From the NCBI GenBank assembly GCA_964057225.1, contig OZ059896.1:17976501-18040500 (forward strand): a DNA stretch of 64,000 nucleotides, written 5' to 3'. The position numbers and the translations under genes were made by a program. Each line of letters begins with the position of its first letter. Positions within the stretch are counted from its first letter, which is position 1. Below the pieces are notes generated by a model. The model saw nothing but the letters and a program-made list of their open reading frames with translations. It was not told where the DNA came from and ran no database searches. Origin of the DNA: Auanema rhodensis (lineage: Eukaryota > Nematoda > Chromadorea > Rhabditida > Rhabditidae). Positions 25,501 to 37,365 of this stretch are shown here, piece by piece.

Positions 25501-28500
25501 GCATAGAATAGGTAACCCTGAATTTCGATTCAAGTGGTAATGATTTTCCCTTAAAAAAGTTTTTATTTTTCATTTTCTTTCTTCAGTTACCATCATAATA
25601 CTCTGATAATATCCGGAATCGTGTAATTTCTCTTCCTTAGCTAGAATAATTACTGTACCGGTGGAATCAAGACCACGGCGTCCAGCGCGTCCAGCCATCT
25701 TTAGTCCAATAATTAAAAATGAAACTTATAAAAATAGAAACTTGAATATATTCTCCTGGATTTAGAGGTCGTTTGCTTGTACCATCATGCTTTTCAACTG
25801 TATCGAATATAACAGATCTAGCTGGCATATTTACACCCATTGCAAATGTTTCTGTGGCGAAAAGAATCTAAAAAAAGTTAAAAGAAAAAAAAGAAACAGC
25901 TATTATTCACCTTAACATAACCCTTTTGGAATAATAACTCTACAACTTCTTTAAGAATCGGAAGAATACCACTATGATGTACAGCAAAACCTCTAATACA
26001 TAACTCTCTCATGATCAAAACCTAGAAAATTTACGAATATTCGAAAGCCGAAACTGATACAACTTGCTTGTGGTAACTCCTTATCAGACCCCTGCAAGCG
26101 ATTTATGCAATCCAAAAAGAAGTGTTTTATATGTCCTTTTTCTACATTGGTTGTCAAATCTAATGAAGATATTAATTGAGCAATATCGTCACACTTCTTT
26201 CTGGAGAACACAAAAACGACCATTGGCAACAGTTCCTTGGATTTCAGAAAATTGATGAGATTGATATAAATGTTCTTGTCATTATTGCCACGTTTGTATC
26301 CACCGCCACCGCCACCACCGCGGTTCCCATATCCACCTCCACCGCCACCACCGCGGTTTCCATATCCACCTCCACCGCCACCACCGCGGTTTCCATATCC
26401 ACCTCCACCGCCACCACCGCGGTTTCCATATCCACCTCCACCTCCACCACCACGGTTTCCATATCCACCTCCACCACGGTTTCCAACTGTTCCTCCTTGG
26501 TTGTTCTGATCAGACATTAACGGTTTCCTCATTGTTTCCTAAAGTATGTAATTTTATAATATCGAGGTAAATTAAACCACCTTAGATACAACTGCAGCTT
26601 TGTATGCAGCATTGTTCCACGCACCATCATGATCAATCAACTTGAATATATCAGTTTTACCTTTTCCTAACGATCCTGTATAAATCCAGTGTTCAAGAGG
26701 TACGGGTCGTTTTAAAGTGCTGACTACCGTAATCTGTCTTTTCTTAATTCGTCTAAAAATTAGAAAATATGGTTAAAGCCCCTTAAAAGGATAAATACTC
26801 ACCCTACCCAGTCAGCGAACTCTTCGTAATTGGGTACAGTAGCAGATAACATGACAATCTTCACATGAGCTGGAAGCATAATTAGGACCTACAAATAGAA
26901 CCTTTAATCAGTTGAACTGAACCGTTTAAAGTTACCTCTTCCCAAACATGTCCTCTTTCTACATTATTGATGTAATGCACTTCATCGAATATTACCCATT
27001 CCAAGTCTCGAACGGTTTCGGAACCGTTATACAACATCGATCTGGAACAGCTTACCATAACTGACTTGATAAAACTCATTATACCTCAAAATTTCAGTTG
27101 TCATAATTAAGCAAAAAGCTTCCGGATTTAACTGAATATCTCCAGTGACAAGACCTACATCATCAAAACAAAGCTTGAAATCCCGATATTTTTGATTAGA
27201 AAGAGCTTTGATTGGTGAAGTGTAAATAGCTCTAAAAACAAATTGAAATACGAAACTATACAGAATCAAACTTTACCTAGTCTTATGAGCTTTACAGAGA
27301 GCGATCGCATACTCAGCTACAACTGTTTTACCAGCAGAAGTATGTGCAGCAACAAACAGTGAATTACCTTCTTCCATGGATATTACAGATGCTTGTTGAA
27401 AAGGGTCCAATTTGAACGGATACTAAAAACATAAGTTAGAATCAATAATATGATTTTTGATATACGTTCTTAGCCATTCGATTTTCAATATCACGAAAAG
27501 CTGGTAGGTCCGACGTTGCATTCATAACTTTTATGAACTCATGAGTACTTCTCTTTTCTTGAAATCCGTCTAATTTTATATCCAATACTGGTAGATTATC
27601 AATTTCTTGCGAACTTTCTTGATCATCCAGCTCTTGATCAAGAACCTCGATCTTGACTTCTTCGCGAATTTTCTTTTCAGATTCAGATTTTAAGTTATCA
27701 TTAATCTTAGTTGTATGAACTGGAAATGTTTAAAAAATGAAATGAACCACAGATACAACAAACCGTCGCCAACCATATCCATAAGCTCAAAAATATCTAA
27801 ATCCTCTAACCGACTCAAAGTGTCAGAAATGACTACATCTTGTTTTTCCGGGTTTTTAGGAATAACCATGCCCTGATCCCATTCAGGAGGAATGTGAAGT
27901 AGTTCTCCTATATGATTTATAATATCATTACTATATATACATGTGTAGCAATAAGAAGTAGTATAATATGTATGTTTAAAAATGGCTTAAATGTTTTACC
28001 TCCATCTAGGTATTGTAGTTCTTCTGTTCCAGCCTCATTCTCCATAGAAGAGAGCAAATTTTCCAAATCTTCTTCAAATCCTCCTGTAGCAATAAATTCT
28101 ATTGAATATCACAAGTATATATATATTTATAACCTGGGAAAAATGGTATATTTGATGCACTACCGCGAGTAGAGTTGGCAGCATAGCTATCTGGTAGCCT
28201 GTGAATAAAGGTAAAGGCAAAAATGGATGAGTGATTAACCTATTAAGCGACATTGAGTTTGAAGCAGTAGCCATATTTTCAGCATCTAATATATACTCAG
28301 CAAAATCCTGGATATATAGTTACATAATTAGAGAGGATTCTACCGTGATACCTCAATATCTCCAGATTCATCCAAAACAGGACGAACCATGAACGGTGAT
28401 TCACATGGTATCAACAGTTCTTCGTATAAATTTTCAAGATCTGGTTCAATATCATTGTGATTCAAACTGTATATAACAGAATTAGAGTTATAATTCATGT

Positions 28501-28610
28501 ATGGCCCACTTATAAGTATTTTTAAAAGAATAAGTTTCTGTTTTATTCGAGAGTTCCTCAATAATGGCAGCTCGTAAAGTATTTTCAACTACACCAATAT
28601 CACCGTCCAT
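19527..28610 (-). CDS. skih-2: SKI2-type exosome cofactor RNA helicase
   Basis: DExH helicase of the Ski complex, which feeds mRNA 3'-5' into the cytoplasmic exosome. I read 29 phase-consistent exons totalling about 1300 residues (human SKIV2L is about 1250): first exon 28510-28610, last 19527-19635. Motifs by approximate residue: [10 protein letters not shown] (302-310), II DEVH (about 394), [24 protein letters not shown] (about 732). [14 protein letters not shown] and GVNMPAR match SKI2 closely, and the C-terminus is the Ski2/Mtr4 helical DSHCT region. Odd points: a GYGNRGGGG repeat insertion after motif III; two introns with GC donors; and intron 20943-24671 containing a whole opposite-strand gene. 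The ATG lies 1 nt after an acceptor-like CAG (28612-28614) and 244 nt below catp-8, suggesting trans-splicing as a downstream operon gene. Confidence 0.92.
21174..24603 (+). CDS. Nested secreted MAM-like protein with alternative 3' ends
   Basis: Lies entirely inside a helicase intron on the other strand. Exons: 21174-21234 (signal peptide [16 protein letters not shown]), 21297-21452, 21497-21577, 21626-21728, 21776-21860, 21904-21982, 22124 onward. Exon 7 either runs to a stop at 23521-23523 with AATAAA near 23566 (about 654 residues), or splices at an excellent donor (A|GTGAGT, exon end 23260) to 23643-23738, 23785-23975, 24026-24146, 24193-24449 and 24505-24603 (about 821 residues). Module 1 ([21 protein letters not shown], paired Cys) and module 2 ([13 protein letters not shown]) resemble MAM domains and match the modules at 54833-58239. 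The roughly 380-residue linker is Thr/Pro-rich and basic at the end of the short form. Likely extracellular; no function is assigned. The alternative donor for exon 2 is at 21458. Confidence 0.75.
22030..22119 (+). promoter_or_regulatory. Intronic inverted repeat over a 3' splice site
   Basis: Perfect 18-nt arms AAAAGATCTGCTCAGGAA (22030-22047) and its reverse complement (22102-22119), with a 54-nt loop. They sit in intron 21983-22123 of the nested MAM-like gene. The right arm covers the polypyrimidine region just before the acceptor of the long linker exon at 22124. In RNA this could fold and mask that acceptor. Confidence 0.8.
26300..26500 (-). repeat. 33-nt tandem repeat encoding RGG/GYGNR units in SKI2
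   Basis: About five near-identical 33-nt units, each encoding one GYGNRGGGG-type unit, within helicase exon 26068-26538. GC content is far above the surroundings. The antisense frame gives an artefactual proline-rich ORF. Confidence 0.9.
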
Positions 28611-28611
28611 C

Positions 28612-28614
28612 CTG
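28612..28614 (-). promoter_or_regulatory. Candidate trans-splice acceptor of skih-2
   Basis: Minus-strand reading TTTGGGTACAG|G ATG puts a 3' splice signal one base before the start codon. There is no obvious upstream donor within the 244-nt gap to catp-8, so spliced-leader addition is the simplest explanation. Confidence 0.5.
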
Positions 28615-28854
28615 TACCCAAAACTTTTATTCTAAAGAATACAATTTGAGAAAATTTCGGACTATTGACCATTTAAAAAAATGATAACTTTAAAAAATAT
28701 AAAAAATAATTTAGTATGCATAAGTCACAACACATTAAATTTAACATTGATCACAGATAGAATAGATCGAGTTCAACAACAGTAAAAGAATTGAATGAAA
28801 TTAACTTAATGAATAAAAAATATTCTTTTGGTATAATAAGGTCAAGTTCTGAAA

Positions 28855-31800
28855 TCAGAACATATCACCCAACAAAAAGTTCAGCACACGATCGATGGCA
28901 AAACAGGCGAATAAATCGAAAGATACGCAATAGACTAGTTTGTCCCGAAGCTAAAACCAATATAAATAAAGATTCTAATAACAAAAAATGGTCTTACCTG
29001 CTCAGGAAGAGTAACAAGCTCAAACTGATTCATCATATCATCAGAAGCACCAAAAGCTAATGAGAACACTGCGAAACCGGAGAACATAATACTGTAGAGC
29101 ATGGCTTTATTTTCCCACAAAGACTCCATAAATGGTCTGCCCTAACATAAGAAAATGAGTTAAATTTGGCCATAGTTAGAAAATATCCGTACCCTATAAT
29201 TCACAGCAAAAGTGCAAACTTGTAGAGCCATAGAAATAATATAGACGGTAGTATTGAGAATATTAGGGGTAAACTTAGCTTCCAGATCAACTGGTTCGGA
29301 GCTAGAAAAAAAAGAATTTCCAAAAATAATATAATGAAAGTAATTACATTGTTACAGATTGCTTAGATTCAGCAACCATATACAGCAAGCAACCAAAATG
29401 AACAACAAATTGAAGACTAACAGTAAGCAAGGTATATGCATTGAAAATATTAGCCATAGGTCGTTGTTTTGAGAGAGTTTTCAAAGGCTGAATAATATTA
29501 TATGTATATATTTGTAAATATAAAAAGTTCATGATTTGATACCTTAGATCTGGAAACAAAAAGGAAACAAGCAGCAAGAAGAAGTCCTTGAATAGTAGCT
29601 TGAGTATCACTAAATTTGACCTAAACAATTGTTTTAATAATGATGAGGAGGTTTCTAAATTTATACCCCATCTAAGTAAAGTACTGAGAGAGAATATGCT
29701 GAAACTAAAGCGTTCAATGCCAAAATTTTGAACATTTGAAGTGTTGTGACAAGAGTACATCTTCCTTGCTTGATAACATGGCAAACTAAACAACTATGGT
29801 AAGTACTTCAATTGAAATGTGATTTTACTTGAAGCAATGCTAGTGTATTTGGAAGTAAATGGAGCAGCAATAGAGGCATCTCCAAGTTTAACCACCTTAA
29901 ACACACAACTTAATTAATGATTTTCGGATTGAAAACATACTGCTGCTTTTTCTTCTTCTTCCAACTCCTTCATCATCTGATCAAGCTTCTTCTGAGCATT
30001 CGAAATAGATGCGGGTGCAGGTCTAGAATACGTGGTAATAACACTGCCTATACACTTTATCCAACCTTCCAACACGGTTAGGAACGGGATCCCCTCTTCT
30101 CATAACACCAGGTGGTACTCCAGGAGGAGTTGGCCCCCCAGTAGCAACTTCGCGCATCAATCGCTTGGCCTCATCGAGTTTAGCTAACTTCTCCTTCTCT
30201 TTCTGTTCAGCTTTAGTGGCATCATATGGATGAGATAACAGAGCAACACCTATAACATCACAATATTAAGATAAACAAGAGATAATACATACCAACATTA
30301 GAGTGTTTTAACGCTCCAACATCATTTGTACCATCTCCGCACATAAGAGTCACATGACCGAGAGATTTCAATTCATTAATAACACGTTCCTAAACAGTTG
30401 AAACATATCTTGAACAATTGAAAAATTTAGCAAACCTTTTGCTTAGGTGCCATTCTAGCGAAAACACGGATATGGGGAAGGATTTTCTTCAAAAACTTCA
30501 TGTTGTTATTCAATAAATAAGCAAATGCCTAAACAGAGTTAAAAACAATTAACAATAGTAATTCAAATGTTCACCGTTCCAGTAACACAAAATTCAAATT
30601 CCTTAATAAATTTCTTCAACTCTTTGCCTTCTGGAACCGCAGGAAGACTTACAGACTCGTCGACAGCCTTAAAACATGAAATCAAACAAAAATTACTTCA
30701 ACCCTTCAAACCTTCCATTCCCAATTATCTCCACTGGCAGGTTCATCAAGAACTAAAGTTTTCAACTTTTTACTGGTGAATTTCAGAACTTTAGCAACAT
30801 GGCAAGCGGTTAATGGGTTGTCTCCAGTAATAATTACAACCTATAAGATAATTATGCTATGTATGTTTAAAATTTTAAAAAACTTTATGAGAGCTTTCGA
30901 TGATTTCTTTGATCATAGCTTTGGTATCAGGCTTGAGGGGGCATGAAATGACAACAAATCCAACGAACTTCAACCCTACTTCAAAGAACTCGCGATTTTT
31001 ATCACGAATCTATAAAAGTTACGCATTTAGAGATGACGAGATTAACTAGAACATACTTCATTAGGTTTCATGGAACCTAACTCTCTTATGCCCATAGCTA
31101 AAACTCGAGAACCTTGGCGAGAAAGGGTTGTGTAAAGATCGTCATAGTCAGATGGAAGCTCAGCAAACTAAATATAATTATATCTATAAATTTCAGTGCA
31201 CGGTATACCATAGAGCGAAGAGTCTCTGGTGCGCCTTTTACGCAAGCAATCATTTGAGAATCCTGGGTTGCTTGATTTTGATATCCCGCAATTACTGTCA
31301 TGCGCTTCATGGCAGAAGAAAAATGATATCTGTGGAAAATCTTTACTCCAGCTTGTTTAGAAGTCTTTGGTGGCATAACAGCATCAGCTTTAGTAACAGT
31401 CCAGTCACACCACGAGAGGCAAGCTTTTTCAAGAGGATCTCCGACAAGACCATCATCGAACTTAACCAAACTATGGCAACTAGCCAAAACCTGAATAGCT
31501 TCGGACGAGGCATCTGTTGCTGTCTTTATCATTCCCTTCTCGGGATCAGTACTAAAAAAGAAATTTTATCAAATATATTTTTAAACGGAATACCTGACAG
31601 CGATACCCTCAACGATGAGACTATCAGTAGTTAAAGTTCCGGTCTTATCGAAACAACATATATCAATCTTTCCGGCAAATGGAATTCGGAATGGTTCGGT
31701 ACAAAATACACCAAGCTTTTGCAAAGCAATCAAAGAGTTATTAACAGCCAAAGAAAGCTCAATAGGCAGTTCGGGAGGAATAACGCTTGTCAAAATCAAA

Positions 31801-33648
31801 GTACATTCCAAAAACAACTTATACTTATTACGTTTCTCGTCTTCTCTGCCTGAAAGCGTTATTTTTATTTCCATGAAAAATTAAAAAATATCAAAGACAC
31901 ACCTTTAACCCACAAATAACCCGAAGCAGCGACGGCGAAGATAAGTAAGAAGAGAATGAAACAGAAGGTTTCAAAGTTATTGGCAGTGACACGCTTGACT
32001 CCAAACATAATAGTCCTGAGAAATTAATGAAAATCAAAAATAATTGAATTTGAAGATCAAACCTAAGCAATCTACCTTGACTTGTATTGAAGCCTACCCT
32101 GAGAACATAACATATACATCCTCCATCAGGAGATTTAAGTCCTTCACCCTTAGCTAAAATTACATATTTAAAGAAAAATTTTAATATAGAAACATTATCA
32201 CCTGGAGCGGTATGCTGCACTATCTTGGTACCTCCAAATATAACATGAAGTTTACTATCAGAATCAAAATCAAATATGCGGTCTCGCTCAAGATCCTCAA
32301 TAGGCTCCTTCATCTGTGGAACACTTTCTCCAGTCAACATTGATTCATCGACGATACATGGGCCTCGGAGCAAAATCATGTCACAAGGTACAGTTTGTTC
32401 ATCAGCACATCGTCCTGTAGATATAACAAATCTTACAAAAAACACATAACAGTAAGTTTACCAATAGAAACAATGTCCCCTGGGACAAGTTCGTCAGTTT
32501 TTATTTTAATCCACTTCTTGTTACGATAGGCCTAAAACGTTAATATAACTGAAGATGTAGTGATTCATCAGACGTTGATGAGAAAGCTTTTATTTCCCAT
32601 GTTCCGAATTTCTTGCATATTTTTCATCTGAGCTTTGACTAAGGTTGCTTCGAAAGTAGCAAGCATAGCCAAAGTAAAGAGCGAATAATACCACATATCT
32701 TCCAAACACCACAATCCAACACAGAACACCTGAACTTTCAATATGAAATCAAAACTAGGCATCGGACGTCACTTGAAAAACGAAAAATGGTGCTGTAGCT
32801 CTTTCTTTGAACAGTTCCCAGAATTGAGGAATTACCATTTCAGTTCTACAAATTACTGGTTATACTTAATTGCATTAACTCATACATTGCTTACTTATTA
32901 TCACCATATTTAAATTGTATTTCTTTAAATTCGTGATCATCAAGTCCAGTGGAAGTTTGATAAAATCTATATTGAAATATCGATTTAATGTATTATTTGT
33001 ATATTACCTCATGTTCTTTACCGTATCGAATTTAATGACTTCGAATTTTTTAGTTTCATTACTAAAAGTGTACAAAACCTTTTGAAATTCGAACCAGACT
33101 TTTACTTCACCATCTCTCTTGAATACATTTCTTAATTTTGTCTTTTTAATAGATAATACAAACCTTTTGGCGTTTGAGGGGAACTAATTCAGCCCAACCA
33201 TTATTGGGGGTTGGCACTACTTTAACAACTGTAGCTTTCAATGGATCGGGTTGCTTCAGAAGTAATTATTTTAAAAGTTTACAAAGCTCCAGTACTTACC
33301 CGTGAGCAGGTAAAAAAACAATTAACAGATACGAACCAATGACAGAAAAGAAAAACTAAAGCCTAAAGATATGAGATGATATATATTTTATATATATATA
33401 ATTATTTTACTTGTAATAAACAAACAATAGCGATTCCTATACAACCTAGTTCATAGTATTCTTCAAAACCATATACGCTTGTCCAAAAATAGATCCATAC
33501 GCTTAGTAAACCTCAAATTCAATTAGCTTCATAAACGTTAAATTTCCTTATGAACAATCATACCTACAAAAGGTGCAACATAAAGATGCGACCAATACGG
33601 TTTAGAATTGTAAAGTTCGATGGACTCTACAAGCTCATCCACTGCCAT
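28855..33648 (-). CDS. catp-8: P5A-type ATPase (ATP13A1/Spf1 family)
   Basis: ER transmembrane-helix dislocase that pumps mis-inserted helices out of the ER membrane. I read 29 phase-consistent exons, first 33564-33648, last 28855-28950, about 1167 residues (human ATP13A1 is about 1204). Family-diagnostic [12 protein letters not shown] precedes the phosphorylation motif DKTGTLTTD (Asp near 480). Actuator-domain and hinge motifs ([14 protein letters not shown]), [11 protein letters not shown] and [11 protein letters not shown] (about 814) are intact. [26 protein letters not shown] and the [12 protein letters not shown] region near the C-terminus match ATP13A1 closely. Membrane segments fall where the family has them. 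It is divergently arranged with mbf-1 (421 nt apart) and is the upstream member of a probable operon with skih-2. Confidence 0.94.
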
Positions 33649-34069
33649 CGTGGCTAAGCTTGTTTATTTTACCCGTTGAATTCAGGAAAGTTCCTGAACC
33701 TAAAAGAAAGAAATTTTGTGAGTACACATGATTAAAAGTTTTTAAAGTTATATAAAGTTCCAAGACATTTTATGAGCAACTTTTCTTATCAGTTTTCTTT
33801 TTGAAAAAATTTAACTTATAAGTATAGCAATGATAGTTACGATAAGACTTCAATTGATTATGAGAATTTACTTAGAATTGCACAATATTTTGTAAACAGC
33901 GTACGTATTTAGGTGCATGATGTTTACATGTCTATCTCTCATATCTCTTCACGAACAATCTAGAAAATTCCTTTTTTTATACAAATTCTTCATAAAATTT
34001 CCTAAATAATCAATCGCTTCAACTTCTAAACGTAATATTTCAGTAATTTTTTATTCATTTTGAATCACA
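33649..34069. promoter_or_regulatory. Shared divergent promoter interval catp-8/mbf-1
   Basis: 421 nt between two ATGs on opposite strands, AT-rich. It includes an acceptor-like TTTCAG at 34038-34043 upstream of the mbf-1 ATG, compatible with a 5' UTR splice or spliced-leader addition. No individual factor site is claimed. Confidence 0.5.
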
Positions 34070-34791
34070 ATGTCCAAATACGGTTGCCCAACCTCCGATA
34101 CTGATGTCAACGCTGTTACTGTTCTTCGTAAGAATGGACCTAGCACGAAAAAGCTCGGCTCTCAAGCAGTTCGTTCTAATATCTCATGAAGGAATTAATT
34201 TCATATATTCAAGGCATTAAATGCTGCTATTCGAAGCGGAGCCCAGATTGACACTCAGAAAAAAATGATGGCTGGTGGCAACAGACAACATACTGCTAAC
34301 AAAAATACCTTAAGGTGCTTTTTTGAATTATAATTAAAGAAATAATATAAGTATTTACTTTTATTATCACAAAGATTTGCATACATTCAACAATAAATTA
34401 CAGATTGGATGAAGAAACTGAGGAGCTTCATCATGAGAGAGTCTCCCTCTCTCTCGGAAAAGCTATGCAGCAAGCTCGTGCTGCTAAGGAATGGACCCAG
34501 AAAGATCTATCCACTGTATGCTTTACAATTATTGACAATTTTTCTATTTAACTTTTTCTTAGGCTATTAATGAGAAACCTCAAGTAGTCTCTGAATATGA
34601 GAATGGAAAAGCTGTACCCAATCAACAAATTTTGAATAAGATGGAGCGTGTACTTGGGGTTAGTAAAAATATATTCATCTTTATCACATGGATGATAATC
34701 ATTCTTTCTAAATTTCTATATTTAGGTAAAACTCCGCGGTAAAGATATTGGTACTCCTCTTGTAGCTAAGCCAAAGCCTGCCAAGAAATAA
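34070..34791 (+). CDS. mbf-1: Multiprotein bridging factor 1 (EDF1 homologue)
   Basis: Small coactivator and ribosome-collision sensor linking bZIP factors to TBP and binding stalled ribosomes. Five exons: 34070-34168, 34214-34314, 34404-34515, 34563-34658, 34726-34791; 157 residues, the expected size. The N-terminal MBF1 domain ([13 protein letters not shown]) is followed by [13 protein letters not shown] and a Cro/C1-type HTH ([35 protein letters not shown]), ending in [19 protein letters not shown]. All parts are intact. The downstream mannosidase begins 290 nt later on the same strand. Confidence 0.95.
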
Positions 34792-35081
34792 TATTATCGC
34801 CTAAAGTTATAAACATGATTTTCTATTTTATTCCTATGGGTTTTTTTCATGTAATATTGTTTGTTATATGAAGTTTCTTGAATGTATTTGTTTCTGTTTA
34901 CTTAATGGTTACTTTTCAAATTATAAAAATCTCTATAAGGGTGCTCTGCTGCTAGTGTCGCGCTCGATTGCAACACTAGTGGCACTGCAACAGCTCCAAC
35001 TACAACATAGCTTGAATTCATTATACTATCAAACCTACATACAAAATCTTATATTCTATATGTGGAAGTAAAAAAAAACAG

Positions 35082-37365
35082 ATGTTGCCATATCATGTTA
35101 GCCGGACTGCAGCCCGTTCATCAGGCTTTCGCTTGCTTAGGGTATCAATAATATTACAACGTTGGCGTCTAGTCAACATTTAATGAATACTATTTATATT
35201 TTCATTTTCAGTGGTGGAGATCTGCTCCAAGACTTAAAAGAATGGTGATTATATTCTCCACTTTATCGTTGATTTTTTTATTGTTGTTTATTTTACCTGC
35301 CAATGGCGCACTTACAAATCCTGAACTCTCAGTTCAAGTTATTCAAAACAACATGCAGCAGGTTTATCCCACAGTTTTAGTTTTGCATTATAATTAATTT
35401 ATGTATATATAGGTTATTGAAGAGAGGCAAGAACCCGAAATTGAGATAGTAAATGATATTGAACCACCAGTAAATCGAAAAACTCCCAGCAAGCGTAAAA
35501 TTCCTGTTTTTCGCGGTGAGACGAAGAGTTTTAATAATTATACTCATTGTTTTTTCAGGACCTCAAAATGAAAGACAGAAAGCTGTTGTGAAAGCTTTCC
35601 AACATGCTTGGAATGGTTATAAGAAATACGCTTGGGGTCATGATCAATTAAAGCCTGTTAGTAAAAGCTTCAGTGATTGGTTTGATACAGGCCTTACAAT
35701 AGTTGATTCTATTGACACAGCGATCATAATGAATTTGGAGAAAGGTACCATCAATTCGATTTTGAATATAATTAATTTTTTAAAGAAGTGGAGGAGGCTA
35801 CCGAATGGATTTCTAATGAGTTATCTTTCGAAAAGGATCGCTATGTTAACTTATTTGAAACAACTATACGTGTCCTAGGGGGATTATTAAGTGCTTATCA
35901 TTTAACAGGGAAAGAGGTAAGCGGTTATTAATTTTTTGCTTGTGTTCATCAGTTAGTTGAGATTTTCAAAGAAAAGTCCGTAGATATTGGAAATCGATTG
36001 CTCACTGGATTCACGCATTCGAAAACTTCTATCCCTTTAAGTGATGTAAATCTGAAAACGGGGTGAGCTATTGGTTGTCCAATTTCTTCATCTTTATTAA
36101 TGATTGAAGGGAAGCGAAATCTCCAGCTTGGTCAAATGAAGCTTCATTATCGGAGGTCACAACGCTTCAACTAGAATTTCGAGATCTTTCTCGCATAACA
36201 GGAAATTCTACTTTTGAGGAGATATCATTTAAGGCTTCCCAGCATATTCATGAAATTGGTTGTGCTAAGCAAGACGGTCTATGTGATATGTACCTTATTC
36301 CCACAACAGGCAAATTTAAGGGTATGGCTCATTCTAACGCCCCAGAGTTGTTTTTTTTATTTAGAAGGCACTACTATTACATTCGGAGCTAGAGCTGATA
36401 GTTATTATGAGTATCTGTACAAACAATGGCTTCAAACTGGTAAAACTATTGATTGGTGAGTCGATTTGTTGCTGATTCAATAAGCTCTTTTTACTATTAG
36501 GCTACGTGATGATTTTATCCAAGCAATGACATCTATGCAAAATAAATTATTACGAAAATCGGAACCAAATAAATATAGTTATGTTGGAGAATTGCTTGGC
36601 GGTTCCACATATTCTCCTAAAATGGTAAATTTTGATCCACAGATATTTTGATCTCATTTCTTTAGGATCACTTGGTTTGCTTCTTAGCGGGATCTCTAGC
36701 TGATAGTACAAAACATGGATTTTCAGATGAATATTTAGAGATAGCAAAGGTATATTTTAAAACGATGAATATAAACTTAATTGAACAACTTCAGGGATTA
36801 GGTAGAGCTTGTTATGCAATGTATGAAAATCCCACAGGGCTAGGTCCAGAAATAGCTTACTATAACATGGACGCTGGCCAATCAAAAGATCTCTCAATTA
36901 AAGTATGTACCTTTTTATTGAAGGTTTAATATTTAATTATATCTATTTTTAGCCCTTGGATGCTCACTCATTACTACGCCCTGAAGCTATAGAAGGGTGG
37001 ATGTACCTTTATCGTATAACAGGTGTAGTAATTCATCATTTTTATCTTAATGTGTAATCTTAGGTGATAAAATTTATCAAGATTGGGGTTGGGCAGCATT
37101 CACTGCGATTGAAAAATATGCAAAACTTCCAACTGGCTATTCTTCTGTAAATAGCGTTAAGAAAATTCCAGTGACTTACAGGTATGGAAGGTGAAATTTA
37201 AATTTTTTGATCGCATCTTGTTTCAGGGACCTTATGGAGTCTTTCTATCCTGCAGAAACATTGAAGTATCTCTATCTTCTCTTTGCCGATGACCAAAGCG
37301 ATATTCCATTAGATGAATGGGTATTCAATACTGAAGCCCATCCACTTCCAATTTATTCTCATTAA
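35082..37365 (+). CDS. ER mannosyl-oligosaccharide alpha-1,2-mannosidase (GH47)
   Basis: Trims Man9GlcNAc2 on glycoproteins in the ER or early secretory path. Fourteen exons from 35082-35141 and 35212-35361 to 37227-37365 give 561 residues. I chose the upstream ATG at 35082 because the short first exon joins in phase and adds a basic cytosolic tail ([13 protein letters not shown]) before the single signal anchor ([18 protein letters not shown]), the MAN1B1 topology. GH47 signatures: [76 protein letters not shown] and the C-terminal NTEAHPLP, where Thr binds the catalytic calcium. MAN1B1 is the closest subfamily by eye. The single-TM form argues against EDEM. Confidence 0.9.

Noticed and set aside
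26270-26509. Plus-strand proline-rich ORF
   Set aside because: Antisense shadow of the RGG repeat in the helicase exon.
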